Counted from the first letter of the stretch, positions 1 through 9,800 are shown. The stretch is DNA of 45,097 nt from Bacteroidales bacterium (GCA_022508605.1 JAFLUX010000013.1:1-45097); one strand, 5' to 3'. Notes: generated by a model from the letters alone, not told the origin. Numbers and translations are program-made.

Positions 1-97
1 CTCAATTTCTAAAGAAATCAACGCTCTCGTTGTTCTCGGTACTTTGCTTGTACTTATCTTTTCAATATTATCAATGAACTTTGCTTCGTCAGAAGCG
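1..97 (-). other. 5' leader of an rRNA operon (16S gene beyond left edge)
   Basis: Read on the minus strand this stretch resembles the spacer between a Bacteroidota rrn promoter and the 16S gene. It has a GTTCATTGATAATATTGA-like segment, an AAGTACAAGCAAAGTACCG segment and a terminal GTTGATTTCTTTAGAAATTG. These match my recollection of Bacteroides-type 16S leaders, where a GTTCTTTGA-like element may act in antitermination. A short inverted repeat (ATTTCT/AGAAAT, 5-18) may belong to the processing stem. No reading frame here looks coding. The rRNA gene itself is not in the window, so the assignment rests on the leader and the promoter. Confidence 0.72.
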
Positions 98-102
98 GGA
101 TG

Positions 103-155
103 CAAAGGTAGTAAGTTTTTACAACTCTGCAAATTTTTTTTTACTTTTTTTTGAT
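103..155 (-). promoter_or_regulatory. Strong rRNA-type promoter with A-tract UP element
   Basis: On the minus strand a -33 TTTG (133-130) and a -7 TACCTTTG (110-103) are separated by exactly 19 nt, a full match to the Bacteroidota primary-sigma consensus. A run rich in A lies just upstream (about 134-155), as expected for an rrn UP element. Transcription would start near 97 and run off the left edge into the rRNA leader. The A-tract coincides with the last lysine codons and stop of the flippase gene. Confidence 0.8.
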
Positions 156-1604
156 TTCTCTGAAAACAAGCCCTCCGTAACCGCCCAAAAGCACGGTGCC
201 CCCGAGCATCTGAAGCCATGGCGAGACTTCTGCGCCCAAACGGGACGGCAGGGATATCGCAGCGAAAATCACCGCCGCGAGCAGCACGAAAGGAAGGATG
301 GCGCGGAAATCATAAGGGACAGGATATCTGCGCCGGCCTATCAGCCAGCTCAGGGTCATGGCAGTGCCATATCCGGCAAAACCGCCCCACGCACAGGCCC
401 AGTAGCCTATGTGCGGAACCAGCAGCACATTCACGGCTATCATCACGGCGGCCCCTGCGGCACTGATCAGCGCCCCCCACCACGTCTGGTCGCTCAATTT
501 GTACCAGAAAGAAAGATTGAAGAATATGCCCATGAACACCTCCGCCATCATCACTATCGGCACCACTCCGAGCCCTTCCCTGTAGGCGGGCTGTATGAAA
601 TTGCGCAGCACGGGCATGTACACCATGACGGCGAGGAAGCCCAGCAGGGCGAAAATTATAAAATATTTCATGCCGTCCGCCAGGGTCTCCGGGCTGTTCT
701 TGTCGCGGCTCCCGTTGAACACTATAGGCTCATAGGCATAGCGGAATGCCTGGGTCAGCAGAGCCACTATCATGGCGATTTTCACGCATGCACCGTAGAT
801 GCCGAGCTGCACCATGCCCTCGCTTCCCGGCATGAGGTGCGGAAACAGTATCTTGTCAGCCACCTGGTTCAGTATCCCCACGAGGCTGAGCAGAAGAAGG
901 GGCCAGGTGTATGCGAGCATGCGGCGCGCAAGCCCCCGGTCGAAGCGCTGCCCGAGTCCGCGCAGCTCCGGAATGAAGCCTATTGTGACGAGAGCGGTGC
1001 AGGCCAGGTTGGCAAAAAATATCAAACCCACCCCGCTGTCGAAACTGACATACAGCCGCTCGACCCAGGGATGCGCGGCGAACATGGCCGGCATCGCATA
1101 GAAGATGAAAAGATTGAGCAGGATGTTCGGGATGATGAACGCGAATTTCAGCCCCATGAACTTGAGCGGCTTGCCGTCGAGCCTGAGTTTCGAGAACATT
1201 ATGGCCTGAAAGGCATCCAGCGCAACTATCGCCGCCATACATCCCACATATTCCGGGTGCGAGGCATAGCCCATGGCAGAAGCGATGGGGCCGAGCAGGA
1301 GCAGCACCGTCACCAGGAACAGCAAGCTCACCCCTCCCACCATCTTCAGCACCGTTCCGTACACGCTGCGCGAATCTTCTCCGTCCTTGTTGGAGAAGCG
1401 GAACAGTGTGGTCTCCATGCCGAAGGTGAGCAGGGCGAGCAGAAGCGCAGTATAGGCATACAGATTCGTGACTATGCCGTATCCGCCGCTTTCCGCCGCT
1501 ATCTTGTAGGTATACAGGGGGACGAGCAGATAGTTCAGGAATCTTCCCACTATGCTGCTCAGGCCGTAGATGGCCGTGTCCCTTGCCAGCGACTTCAGGT
1601 TCAT
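141..1604 (-). CDS. Wzx-like polysaccharide flippase (MATE/MVF superfamily)
   Basis: Predicted 487-residue inner-membrane protein with about 12-14 hydrophobic segments and an N-terminal motif (MNLKSLARDTAIYGLSS) typical of Bacteroidota oligosaccharide flippases. These proteins move undecaprenyl-linked sugar units across the inner membrane. I chose the ATG at 1604 because it lies 11 nt after the hexosaminidase stop and starts the recognisable family sequence; an upstream in-frame start would add 40 non-conserved residues overlapping that gene. The C-terminus ends in REIKKK, and these codons double as the A-tract of the rrn promoter. It sits about 26 kb from the glycosyltransferase cluster, and no flippase is visible in that cluster. 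Substrate unknown. Confidence 0.88.
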   Translation of the reverse strand: MNLKSLARDTAIYGLSSIVGRFLNYLLVPLYTYKIAAESGGYGIVTNLYAYTALLLALLTFGMETTLFRFSNKDGEDSRSVYGTVLKMVGGVSLLFLVTVLLLLGPIASAMGYASHPEYVGCMAAIVALDAFQAIMFSKLRLDGKPLKFMGLKFAFIIPNILLNLFIFYAMPAMFAAHPWVERLYVSFDSGVGLIFFANLACTALVTIGFIPELRGLGQRFDRGLARRMLAYTWPLLLLSLVGILNQVADKILFPHLMPGSEGMVQLGIYGACVKIAMIVALLTQAFRYAYEPIVFNGSRDKNSPETLADGMKYFIIFALLGFLAVMVYMPVLRNFIQPAYREGLGVVPIVMMAEVFMGIFFNLSFWYKLSDQTWWGALISAAGAAVMIAVNVLLVPHIGYWACAWGGFAGYGTAMTLSWLIGRRRYPVPYDFRAILPFVLLAAVIFAAISLPSRLGAEVSPWLQMLGGTVLLGGYGGLVFREIKKK

Positions 1605-1615
1605 CGCCGTGCGCC

Positions 1616-3280
1616 TCAGTCGAGTTTGCGGTAGTTGTATCCGAGAAGTTCGAGTATGGGAAGCTCGTGGCCCGAAAGGCAGGACAGGAAGCGTTCGTAG
1701 TCCTTGTTGTCCGCATTGCACCACTGGACCTCGGAAAGAGCCATCAGGCGAGGAAGCAGCATGTATTCAAGATGTTCGGGAGTGGCAATGTACTCCGTCC
1801 ACAGATTGCACTGGACCCCGAGGATGCGTCCCACGGCCGCGGCAGGCAAGTCGTCATAAGGCTCGTAGTGATAGAGCTTGCTCAGGGTGACTGCGCGCTT
1901 GGGGTCTCTGGTTATGCCGAGGGGCTCGTTGTCGAGGTCTGCCGACTGCGCATAATCCAGGTAGCAGTAAGTATTGGGCGACATTATCACGTCGTAACCC
2001 ATGGAAGCGGCCTTGATACCGCCGGAAGTTCCCCGCCAGCTCATGACAGTCGCCCCTTCGGCAAGTTCGCCTTCAAGGATTTCGTCCCAGCCTATTATTT
2101 TCTTTCCGCGCGAAGCGAGGAATTTCTGCATGCGTGCCGTTACATAGTTCTGCAAACGGGCCTCCGCCGAGGCTTTTTCGTCAGTCACGAGTCCCAGTTC
2201 CTTTATCTTGGCCTGGCAGTCGGGATCCGTCTTCCACTCATCGCGGGGACATTCGTCACCTCCGATATTGAAATACTCCCCGGGGAAAAGTTCCGCCACT
2301 TCGGAGCATATATCCTCCAAAAAGCGCATGGTCTCCTCTTTGCCCACATTCAGCACCTGCTTCGACACGCCCCAGCGAGACCACACCTCATAGGGGGCGC
2401 TTCCGGCACATCCCAAATCGGGATAAGAAGCGAGGGCGGCGAGCATGTGGCCGGGAAGATCGATTTCAGGGATGACAGTGATGCCCCGCTCGGCCGCGTA
2501 GGACACTATATCCCGTATCTGCTCCTTGGTGTAGTAGCCTCCGTGACGTATCCCGTCGTTAGAATCCCAGTCCCGTCCGACCATGGTGCCGTTGCGGAAT
2601 GCCCCGATTTCGGTGAGCTTAGGATATTTGTCAATCTCCACGCGCCAGCCCTGGTCATCGGTCAGGTGCCAGTGCAGCCGGTTCAGCTTGAAGATATACA
2701 TCACGTCGAGCACTTTTTTCACCTGCTCCACGCTGAAAAAGTGACGGCAGCAGTCGAGAAGTATGCCGCGGTATCCGAAGCGGGGGGAATCCTTAATCTC
2801 GCAGCAGGGGATGCTCCACTTGGCGGACGGATCCGGGGTGCTGCCATAGATGGATTCGGGCAGCATCTGCCGCAGAGTCTGAAGGGCATACAATGCCCCG
2901 TTGTAGTCTCCGACCCTTACAACCGCATATTTTTTGCTGATGCTCAGCTCATAGGATTCCGGGGCCAGGCGCGTGTCGCTGATGAAATAAAGGCCGCTGA
3001 GCCTGCCGCCCTTGTCCACCGAGGCCGCAAGTCCCACCGGGCTTGCCACCGAACTGGTCTTTCCGCTCACCAGCGAAAGCCTGTCGGCGAACACCTTCAC
3101 CGCCTTGACCGTGCGGGCGTCGAGGGCCGGGTCGCAGTTGATGTAAATGCCCTTGAGCTTGAGTGAGCCTTTCGTCATCTCGATACTCTGGGGAGCCGGC
3201 ACTATCTGGGGGACAATCTCCTTGGCGGCACGGCTGCAAATGGGAGCGAATAAAGCGATAATCAGTAATATGCGTTTCAT
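1616..3280 (-). CDS. Secreted beta-N-acetylhexosaminidase, GH20
   Basis: 554-residue enzyme predicted to release terminal GlcNAc/GalNAc from host glycans or peptidoglycan fragments in the periplasm or outside the cell. Residues 1-18 form a signal peptide. A GH20b-type domain precedes a TIM barrel carrying HWHLTDDQGWR (203-213), the catalytic Asp342-Glu343 pair in NIGGDECP, GWDEIL, and NLWTEY near the C-terminus. The length fits single-domain Bacteroidota GH20 enzymes. The ATG at 3280 is preferred over an in-frame one 8 codons upstream because the signal peptide starts there. It lies just past the sdhC terminator and ends 11 nt before the flippase. No clear consensus promoter is seen between the hairpin and the start, so partial read-through from sdhC is possible. 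Confidence 0.93.
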   Translation of the reverse strand: MKRILLIIALFAPICSRAAKEIVPQIVPAPQSIEMTKGSLKLKGIYINCDPALDARTVKAVKVFADRLSLVSGKTSSVASPVGLAASVDKGGRLSGLYFISDTRLAPESYELSISKKYAVVRVGDYNGALYALQTLRQMLPESIYGSTPDPSAKWSIPCCEIKDSPRFGYRGILLDCCRHFFSVEQVKKVLDVMYIFKLNRLHWHLTDDQGWRVEIDKYPKLTEIGAFRNGTMVGRDWDSNDGIRHGGYYTKEQIRDIVSYAAERGITVIPEIDLPGHMLAALASYPDLGCAGSAPYEVWSRWGVSKQVLNVGKEETMRFLEDICSEVAELFPGEYFNIGGDECPRDEWKTDPDCQAKIKELGLVTDEKASAEARLQNYVTARMQKFLASRGKKIIGWDEILEGELAEGATVMSWRGTSGGIKAASMGYDVIMSPNTYCYLDYAQSADLDNEPLGITRDPKRAVTLSKLYHYEPYDDLPAAAVGRILGVQCNLWTEYIATPEHLEYMLLPRLMALSEVQWCNADNKDYERFLSCLSGHELPILELLGYNYRKLD

Positions 3281-3299
3281 ATCGGTATTAATTTGTGGT

Positions 3300-3348
3300 A
3301 ACAAAAAGCATCTGCGCCCGTTCCGGACTAAATCCGCACGAGCGCAGA
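3300..3348 (-). terminator. Intrinsic terminator after sdhC
   Basis: Inverted repeat: TCTGCGC (3311-3317) pairs with GCGCAGA (3342-3348), with a further inner helix CGGA/TCCG around a 5-nt loop. Read on the minus strand it is followed directly by TGCTTTTTG, a U-tract. It lies 34 nt past the sdhC stop and 20-30 nt before the hexosaminidase start. Confidence 0.7.
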
Positions 3349-3382
3349 ATACAATATGAGTCTATGTACCATACTGCAAAAA

Positions 3383-4117
3383 TCAGCAGCAGCAAAGCAT
3401 GCCGCCCGCCTGCAGGAATGCATTGACCGCCGTCGCGACGAACATGAGCACTATGAGGCTTGTCACGATGGTGCCGATGACCTTCACCCTCTTGAACCAG
3501 GTGCCCCCGTTCCAGCCCACGGTCTGGAACATGCTCCAGATGCCATGGTTGAGGTGCATCCAGATGGCCGCGAACCACACGAGATAGATGAGCAGGCGCC
3601 ACCATGCGCCGAAGGTGAAGCTGAGCAGGATGTAGGGGTTGTTTTCGTATGTGCCCACACCGAACAGTTCGGGAAGCTGCATCTTCGCCCAGAAGTGGGT
3701 AAGGTGGAAGAACAGCAGGCCCAGTATGACGATGCCGAGTACGAACATGTTGCGTGCAGACCAGGAATCCGCAGCGCCCTTTCCGGGCACTTCATAGCGC
3801 TTCATGCCTCCGCGGGCCTTGATGTTCCTGTATGTGAGCCAGCATCCGTATGCTATGTGGACTATGAAGCCGAGGGCCAGCACCGGCACCATGATAGAAA
3901 TCACGGGCGTGGACATGAAATCGCATCCGAACTTGAACAGACCGTCTCCCTTGCTGAACAGGACTTCGTCATTGGCAGCACAGCCATATTTGCCTGTAAA
4001 AGAGTCAATTACAGAGAAGAAATTTATCGTCGCGTGCAGCAAAAGAAAAATCACGAGAAACGCACCGCTCACCGCCTGGATGAACTTTTTGCCGATGGAA
4101 GATGTTGATAAGGCCAT
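3383..4117 (-). CDS. sdhC: Succinate dehydrogenase/fumarate reductase cytochrome b subunit
   Basis: 244-residue, five-helix membrane anchor of complex II, of the single-chain di-heme b558 type. It would bind two b hemes and quinone and dock the flavoprotein and iron-sulfur subunits. Candidate heme ligands are His28, His87, His138 (or 141) and His188 (or 191), each within a hydrophobic helix. The protein ends in three consecutive cysteines, which is unusual. In most Bacteroidota this gene leads sdhCAB; here the next gene is a GH20 enzyme and no sdhA or sdhB is in the window. A consensus promoter and a terminator bracket it, so it appears monocistronic. Whether it serves as fumarate reductase (frdC) cannot be told from sequence. 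Confidence 0.93.
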   Translation of the reverse strand: MALSTSSIGKKFIQAVSGAFLVIFLLLHATINFFSVIDSFTGKYGCAANDEVLFSKGDGLFKFGCDFMSTPVISIMVPVLALGFIVHIAYGCWLTYRNIKARGGMKRYEVPGKGAADSWSARNMFVLGIVILGLLFFHLTHFWAKMQLPELFGVGTYENNPYILLSFTFGAWWRLLIYLVWFAAIWMHLNHGIWSMFQTVGWNGGTWFKRVKVIGTIVTSLIVLMFVATAVNAFLQAGGMLCCC

Positions 4118-4140
4118 AATTTTTTCTTAAAAAATGTCCG

Positions 4141-4171
4141 CAAATATAATGATTCCTATTTATCTTTCAAA
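4141..4171 (-). promoter_or_regulatory. sdhC promoter
   Basis: Perfect Bacteroidota consensus on the minus strand: TTTG at 4171-4168, 19-nt spacer, TATATTTG at 4148-4141, giving a leader of roughly 20 nt. The -33 box lies inside the last codons of the upstream gene (stop at 4160). Confidence 0.75.
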
Positions 4172-5713
4172 GGTTTTTTGCAGATACACCGGAAGCCCTC
4201 CGTCAGTGAGGCCCTCCGCAGAAAGCCTGTAGCGGACTCCTTCCGCAAGGCTGCCCGAGGGCAGGGAAAGTTTCTCGCCCGGGGCCAGCTTCACGAGCGG
4301 ATGCCAGTAAATGGTTTCGCTTCCCTCGTGCGATTCCGGGATGGAGCAGCCGGCAAAACCGTATATGCGTATGTTGTCATCGAAGGATAGGCCCGGCATG
4401 TTTCCCTTGAATGTCACGAAATTGACCACTCCGTCGAAAACCCTGCCCCCGAGAGAATAAGAATACGGGTAGCTCTCCACGGTCTTTACCAAGGCCGGGT
4501 CGTATGAGGCTATCAGTTCATTGTCCGGGACAGGCACCCCGTCTATCATGGCCATGGCGTCGCCCCAGCGCGGGGCCGCGCCATATACGCTGCGCTCTTT
4601 CAGCAGATACAGGGAGACCTTGCCTCCGCGCCTGCGCATCTTTATATTAGGGGTAATCTCGACGAACAGCTCTTCCATGGTGGGAAAGCGCGCATAATCG
4701 TCGAGTTCATACGATATACATTCATTGTCGAGGAAGAAGTGGTCAGCGGGCAAGGGCAGCGAGCGAATCAGAGTGTCCGTCCGCGCCTCCGCGAGCATGG
4801 CCCCGGAGCGCCGCACGAGGTCCTTTTCCTGGGAGGGGCAGATTTTGAGCTTCGGCAGGTCCTGTGCCGTTCCTCCGACAAAGGGCTGCTGCAGCTCCAG
4901 ATGACAATCCCTGTCCTTGTCCACGCCGCGCAGCATGCACACCACATCCACATCGCCATAGATATTTTCCGTCTCGAACACGAAACTTCCGTCCGCGGAG
5001 GGCTGCGCCACGCAGCACTCCGTCTTGCCGCCGGGCACGCCGAGCAGGGCGTCTATCTCTCCGTGCAGCAGGGCCTCGGCAGCCGTTTGCGCCGCATCGG
5101 AGCCGACCATCACCGCCTTTACGGATTCGCCCTTGCGGTTGACCTCGCGGGAGCGCGCGGCCGGCCTGAACGACGAAATGGAGCGGAATGCCGCCGGCTG
5201 CAGGGAGTCGTCGCGCGACAGGGACACGCACAGCGTAAGTTCACGCCCGGAGGTGTTTTCCAGCACTATGGAGCCGGAAGTGTCGGCAGAAAGCCCGTAT
5301 CCGCTCTGCACCGTCGGCCCGGTCGGGAGTGACTGTACGGACTCCACGCCCTCGGGAACACGAGAGACCGAAAGCGTATTGAATACCGAAATCACGGCGC
5401 AGTTCTGCATGTCGGGCGTTTCCCCGGAAGCGTATGCCGCCAGCCTGTAGTTACCGGTAGGGGTGCCGAAAGGTATGCGCAGGGAGCCTCCTCCCCGCCC
5501 GTCGAGCATGGCTATCCGTCCGCGGGCCGCCGGGCCTTCGGAGGACAAAAGTTCTATATATACCACAGGCTCGGCCGCGTCCGAGAACGCCGAGCACCAT
5601 ATCCGGTCGCCCGCAACATAGCAGTATTTGTCCGTGGCAAGATAGGTCTGGGCGCAGGCCAGCGTCGCGGCCAGTGCGGAGATAATCGTGATTATAGTGC
5701 GTCTCATCGTCAT
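4160..5713 (-). CDS. Secreted protein with TonB-plug-like C-terminal segment, no barrel
   Basis: 517 residues with a signal peptide (about 1-24, ending ACAQ). The start ATG overlaps the upstream stop as ATGA; a second ATG two codons on (5707) is possible. After the signal come a beta-rich region resembling the MG2-like domains of Bacteroidota surface proteins and a long middle part without a motif I know. A C-terminal stretch then carries IDGVPVPDNELI and a later GVVNFVT. That order (IDGVPV, then a run ending G-V-V-x-F/I-T) mimics the plug of SusC/TonB receptors, but only about 100 residues follow, too few for a barrel. It is the third gene after a TonB receptor and a DUF4249 lipoprotein, so it probably works with them at the outer membrane. 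Exact function unknown. Confidence 0.8.
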   Translation of the reverse strand: MTMRRTIITIISALAATLACAQTYLATDKYCYVAGDRIWCSAFSDAAEPVVYIELLSSEGPAARGRIAMLDGRGGGSLRIPFGTPTGNYRLAAYASGETPDMQNCAVISVFNTLSVSRVPEGVESVQSLPTGPTVQSGYGLSADTSGSIVLENTSGRELTLCVSLSRDDSLQPAAFRSISSFRPAARSREVNRKGESVKAVMVGSDAAQTAAEALLHGEIDALLGVPGGKTECCVAQPSADGSFVFETENIYGDVDVVCMLRGVDKDRDCHLELQQPFVGGTAQDLPKLKICPSQEKDLVRRSGAMLAEARTDTLIRSLPLPADHFFLDNECISYELDDYARFPTMEELFVEITPNIKMRRRGGKVSLYLLKERSVYGAAPRWGDAMAMIDGVPVPDNELIASYDPALVKTVESYPYSYSLGGRVFDGVVNFVTFKGNMPGLSFDDNIRIYGFAGCSIPESHEGSETIYWHPLVKLAPGEKLSLPSGSLAEGVRYRLSAEGLTDGGLPVYLQKTFER

Positions 5714-6888
5714 TTGTCGTCGTTCGGCCACCATTCGGGCTTGTTTTTGTGTCCTCCGGCCCACCGGCAGTCCGTGCAGCGCTTCGGCGCCCACAGCACA
5801 TTGGTCCGGGAGGGCACATCCCCTTCCGCATAGACAGGAGAATCGAAAGCGAAAATGTTGTTGAAGTTATAGTTGCCGTCCTCATCGGCCTCCGGGTGGT
5901 ACAAATCGAGCTCCGCATCGTAGCCGCTGCGGTACTGGCCGGAGATATAGATGCGCCGCGAAGTCCTGCGCACCGCGTCCACATATCCTATGGCCGGGGC
6001 GGAAGGGTCGGTAAGGCAGCGTATGTTTCCGGTCATTTCGCTCGGGAGCGGTTCGAAAAGCGAGCCGGTGCTGTTGGAAACGGACTGCATGTGGGTCTGA
6101 TAGGCATAGGCGTCATCGGACAGGCCGCATGCGGTGACGAGTATGGAATACAACACCATCATGCGCTTGTCGGAACGCTTTATGCTGCGGAAATTGTTGT
6201 CGGAAAAACGGCTTGCGCTCTGCCCTTTCGTGCTCGCGAATCCAGGCTCCACAGAGTCGTAGCTGTTCCAGCAGAAGTAGTAGTCCTCCTCTTCGAGACG
6301 CTTCCTGTATATTTTCGACGGGTCCTCCGCATCCCTGCCGGAAAGTCCCTCAACGAACATGAGTTCCGGTATGAAATCGGCGTGAAACTCCCACGTCTCC
6401 GTGTAGTCCCAGCGGAAATTCCTCAGCGAATCCGCTCCGTCCATGCCAATGAACAGCATGACGTCGGTATCGTCGCTCCTGTAGTCGAGCTGGATAATGT
6501 CCGGAGCCTGCTGCACGCCCGTCCAGGGGGTCTCGTATTCCCGTCCGTCGTCGAGCCTGACGCAAAGGCGGTAGAGGGCCTCTTCCGGGGCGGATGACGT
6601 GTCGAGCACATACACCCCCCGGCCTTCGTGGGTGCCGTCATAAATGTCTCCCCTGTCGTTTTCCACCCTGACAGTGCCGGAGGGGAAATCCCTATCGAGC
6701 TGCGACGGACTTTCTCCGAGTCCTATCACGTTTCCGAGCCTTATCCTCGTAAGCTCTCCTATCATGATGTCTCCGGATATGACTATCCTGTCCGAGGATG
6801 CCGCATCAGGTATGGGTGAATAGGGGTAGATGCACCCTGACAGCAGCATCAGGATGCACGAAAGTGCGAATATGGACTTTTTCATCAT
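5710..6888 (-). CDS. DUF4249 family outer-membrane lipoprotein
   Basis: 392 residues. The N-terminus is a lipoprotein signal with lipobox LLSGC at about residues 15-19. The C-terminus contains CTDCRWAGGHKNKPEWW, which I recognise as the DUF4249 family signature. DUF4249 proteins usually sit beside TonB-dependent receptors in Bacteroidota and are thought to be their surface partners, analogous in position to SusD, though no substrate is established. The start codon shares one base with the receptor stop (TGATG), and its own stop overlaps the next gene by 4 nt, implying translational coupling of the trio. Confidence 0.9.
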   Translation of the reverse strand: MMKKSIFALSCILMLLSGCIYPYSPIPDAASSDRIVISGDIMIGELTRIRLGNVIGLGESPSQLDRDFPSGTVRVENDRGDIYDGTHEGRGVYVLDTSSAPEEALYRLCVRLDDGREYETPWTGVQQAPDIIQLDYRSDDTDVMLFIGMDGADSLRNFRWDYTETWEFHADFIPELMFVEGLSGRDAEDPSKIYRKRLEEEDYYFCWNSYDSVEPGFASTKGQSASRFSDNNFRSIKRSDKRMMVLYSILVTACGLSDDAYAYQTHMQSVSNSTGSLFEPLPSEMTGNIRCLTDPSAPAIGYVDAVRRTSRRIYISGQYRSGYDAELDLYHPEADEDGNYNFNNIFAFDSPVYAEGDVPSRTNVLWAPKRCTDCRWAGGHKNKPEWWPNDDK

Positions 6889-9800
6889 CAAAATTTCAGG
6901 TTGAGGCTGACATACGGAATCTGCGTGGCGAACACCGACACCATGTATCCCTGCACCATCTGTCCGCCGCTCGTGGTATAAAACACTGAATAGGGATTCT
7001 TGCGCCCCGTCACATTGTAGCAGCCGAATGTGGCGGACATGTGGGTGAAGGCCTTGAAATAGTGCCCCGGTTCTATGTTGAAGGCGAGGTCCATGCGGAA
7101 ATAATCCGGTATGCGGTGCGCATTCCTTTCGGAATACATGAACCGTATGGCATTCCCGTACATGTACTGCCCTACCGGTATCGTCACCGGGCGCCCGGTG
7201 GAATAGTCGAGGTTTACAGACAGGCTGTAGCGGTGCGTGAACTTGTAGTTTCCGACCAGCTTGACGTCGTGGGGCTTGTCGTAGGGGGCGTTGTACCAGG
7301 CTCCCCCGTTGATTGTCTCCACGCCGCGGTCTTCGGTCTCGCGCAACCTTGCCCTGGACCATGTATAGGAAATCCATCCCGTAAGGCGCCCCGTCTGCTT
7401 GCGCATCATCAGCTCGACCCCGTAGGAGCGTCCCTCGGTGGTCACGAGGTCGGAGGCGAGGTCGTCATTCATCACGAGCACGGCTCCGGACTTGTAGTCA
7501 AGATAGTTGTACATCTGCTTCCAGTAGGTCTCCGCAGACAGGTCCACCGTGCCGCCGGCAACGGTCCAGTATGCTCCGGCAGCGGCCTGGAATCCTTTCT
7601 GGGGCCGTATCTTCCCGTCCGACAGCTTCCAGGTGTCCATGGGAGATATGGACGAAGTATTGGAAATGAGGTGTATATACTGGCTCATGCTGTTGAAGCC
7701 TGCCTTGAACGACAGGTTGGCCTCCGGAGAATATTTGCCGCTGATACGAAATTCAGGAGTTCCGTAGTATTTGGGCCCGTCCATGGACACGAACGAGGAA
7801 TAGCGCATGCCGAAGTCCAGCGAAAACGGGCTTCCGGAAGGCTGCCACAGGTCTCCGGCATATATCGAAGGCTCCAGCCCCGACTCCGCCGGCAGGGCCC
7901 GAGGCACTATCAGGGACTCTCCGAGAGGTGCAAGAGCGCCCCTCGCCAGGGTATAGAACACCGCATCCCCTCCATACGTGAGGGTATGCTCGCCGCGTTT
8001 CTTGCTTGCACCGGCACGGACGAAAGCCTGGCGCACGCCTCCTGACAACTCGTATGCGCCGAGAGGGTTGAGGGTCTCGCCGCTTTCCATGCGGTTCGAA
8101 TATCGGTCGTATCCGGCAGTGACCTCTACATCGCCGCCGTCGCCCGATTTGTGCTTCCACTTCAGCGAAATGTCGAAGTTGGAATAGTTGAAGGTGGTGT
8201 CCACGCTGAATCCGAAACCGTCCCGCGACCAGTAGGCGAATGCCTGAAGCGTATTGCGGGCGTCGAAACGGTGGGTCACGCCGAGGTTCACGTCGCTGAA
8301 GGATGCGCTGCCCCCGGAGAATCCGCTGCTGCGCGGCAGACGCTTGAGTATCCAGTCAGAATAGGAAGTGCGGCCCCCGAGGACGAAGTTCGTCTTGTTC
8401 CTGACTATAGGGCCGTCTATCGTAAGATGCCCCGTCATAAACCCTATTCCGAGCGAGCCTTTGACGCGCTCGGAATTTCCCTCGCGGCAGCTTATGTCGA
8501 GCACGGATGAAATACGCCCTCCGAATCTGGCCGGTATGGAACTTTTGTAAAGCTCGATGTCGTCTATGACCTCGGCATTGAAGGCGGAAAATATGCCGAA
8601 AAGGTGGCTCGGATTGTATATAGTATTGCCGTTCAGCAGAATCAGATTCTGGTCGGTGGAGCCTCCGCGGACGTTGAATCCGCCCGAAGCCTCGCCCACC
8701 GACTTTACTCCGGGCAGGGTGAGCACGGCTTTCAGCACGTCCCCCTCCCCGAAAGCCGAGGGCATATGCGTTATCGTGCGGGAGTCTATTTTCTCAAGCC
8801 CCATTTCCGTGCGGCGGTGGCTGTCCATGCCGTTGGCGCTCACATACGCGCTTTTCAGCGCCGTGACCTTTTCGCGCATCACTATGTCCAGCAGGCCTGG
8901 GCCACGGACTATGACGCGGATGTTCATGTCCTCCATGGAATATTCCGTGAAATGCAGGACGTTTTCGCCCCCGGACAGGTTCAGTCGGTAGCGACCGTCC
9001 GAATCGGTATAGTCGTAGATGCGCCCGGAATCGTCGGCCACGAGCACGCCGGAAAGCGGCTCTCCGGATGCCACGTCGCACACCCGTCCCGATACGGAAT
9101 AAGGCCCCGCGGACTGGCCGGGATTGCCGATTTCATAGGTCTTGTTGCGATAGTTCGCTATGAGCTTTTCCTGCTCTATCACGGCAAGAAGGGCATTGCG
9201 CCCGCCTGACTGTTCTCCGGAAGAAAACCACCCTGCCGGCAGACCCGCCCGCAGGCCGTCCGTCTCGGGAGGAGCGAGCACGAAAGAAGCCGGCCTGCCC
9301 TGCTCCGGAGCTTTACCTGCGCCACCCGCAAGCGGAGTGAAGCCAGCCTTCCTGCCGCGTCCGGGATATATCTGCCTGAATTTTCCTTTCCGGACGGCAT
9401 ACCAACGGTCGCGCTGGTGGAAATAGGCCAGGACTTTTTCCCGGTAGCCGGGGTCGTCGTAGCCTATCCCCCTGACGCCGTTGTGGTCGCCGGGTTCCCG
9501 TGCGAATATTTTGACGCGCTGCATCCACACAGTATCACGGGCATCGGCGAGCACCCGGGCAAAGCCCTCCGGGGCCTCCGCGATTCCGCACAGATTCAGG
9601 TTTACGTAGCTTACTCCGTCTATTTCGAACCACGACACCAAAGAGCGCTCCGCCACCACGGGAGAGGAAAAATCGTTCTCCTTGACGAGCAGGTCCTGGG
9701 TGTGGGCATTGACGTTGAGCAGGACCCCGGTATATACGACACCGTCGAAACAAACCGTCCCGGATCGGAACACCGGAGTCTCCCAATAGTAGCTGCCGTT

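Noticed and set aside
81..3166. Long plus-strand open frames (81-1634 and 1583-3166) opposite the flippase and hexosaminidase
   Set aside because: They are rich in His, Arg and Gln, lack any motif, and lie antisense to genes with clear families. GC-rich third positions produce such frames.
3281..3310. Promoter for the hexosaminidase between terminator and start
   Set aside because: No TAnnTTTG box is present in this 30-nt space; I could not support a call.
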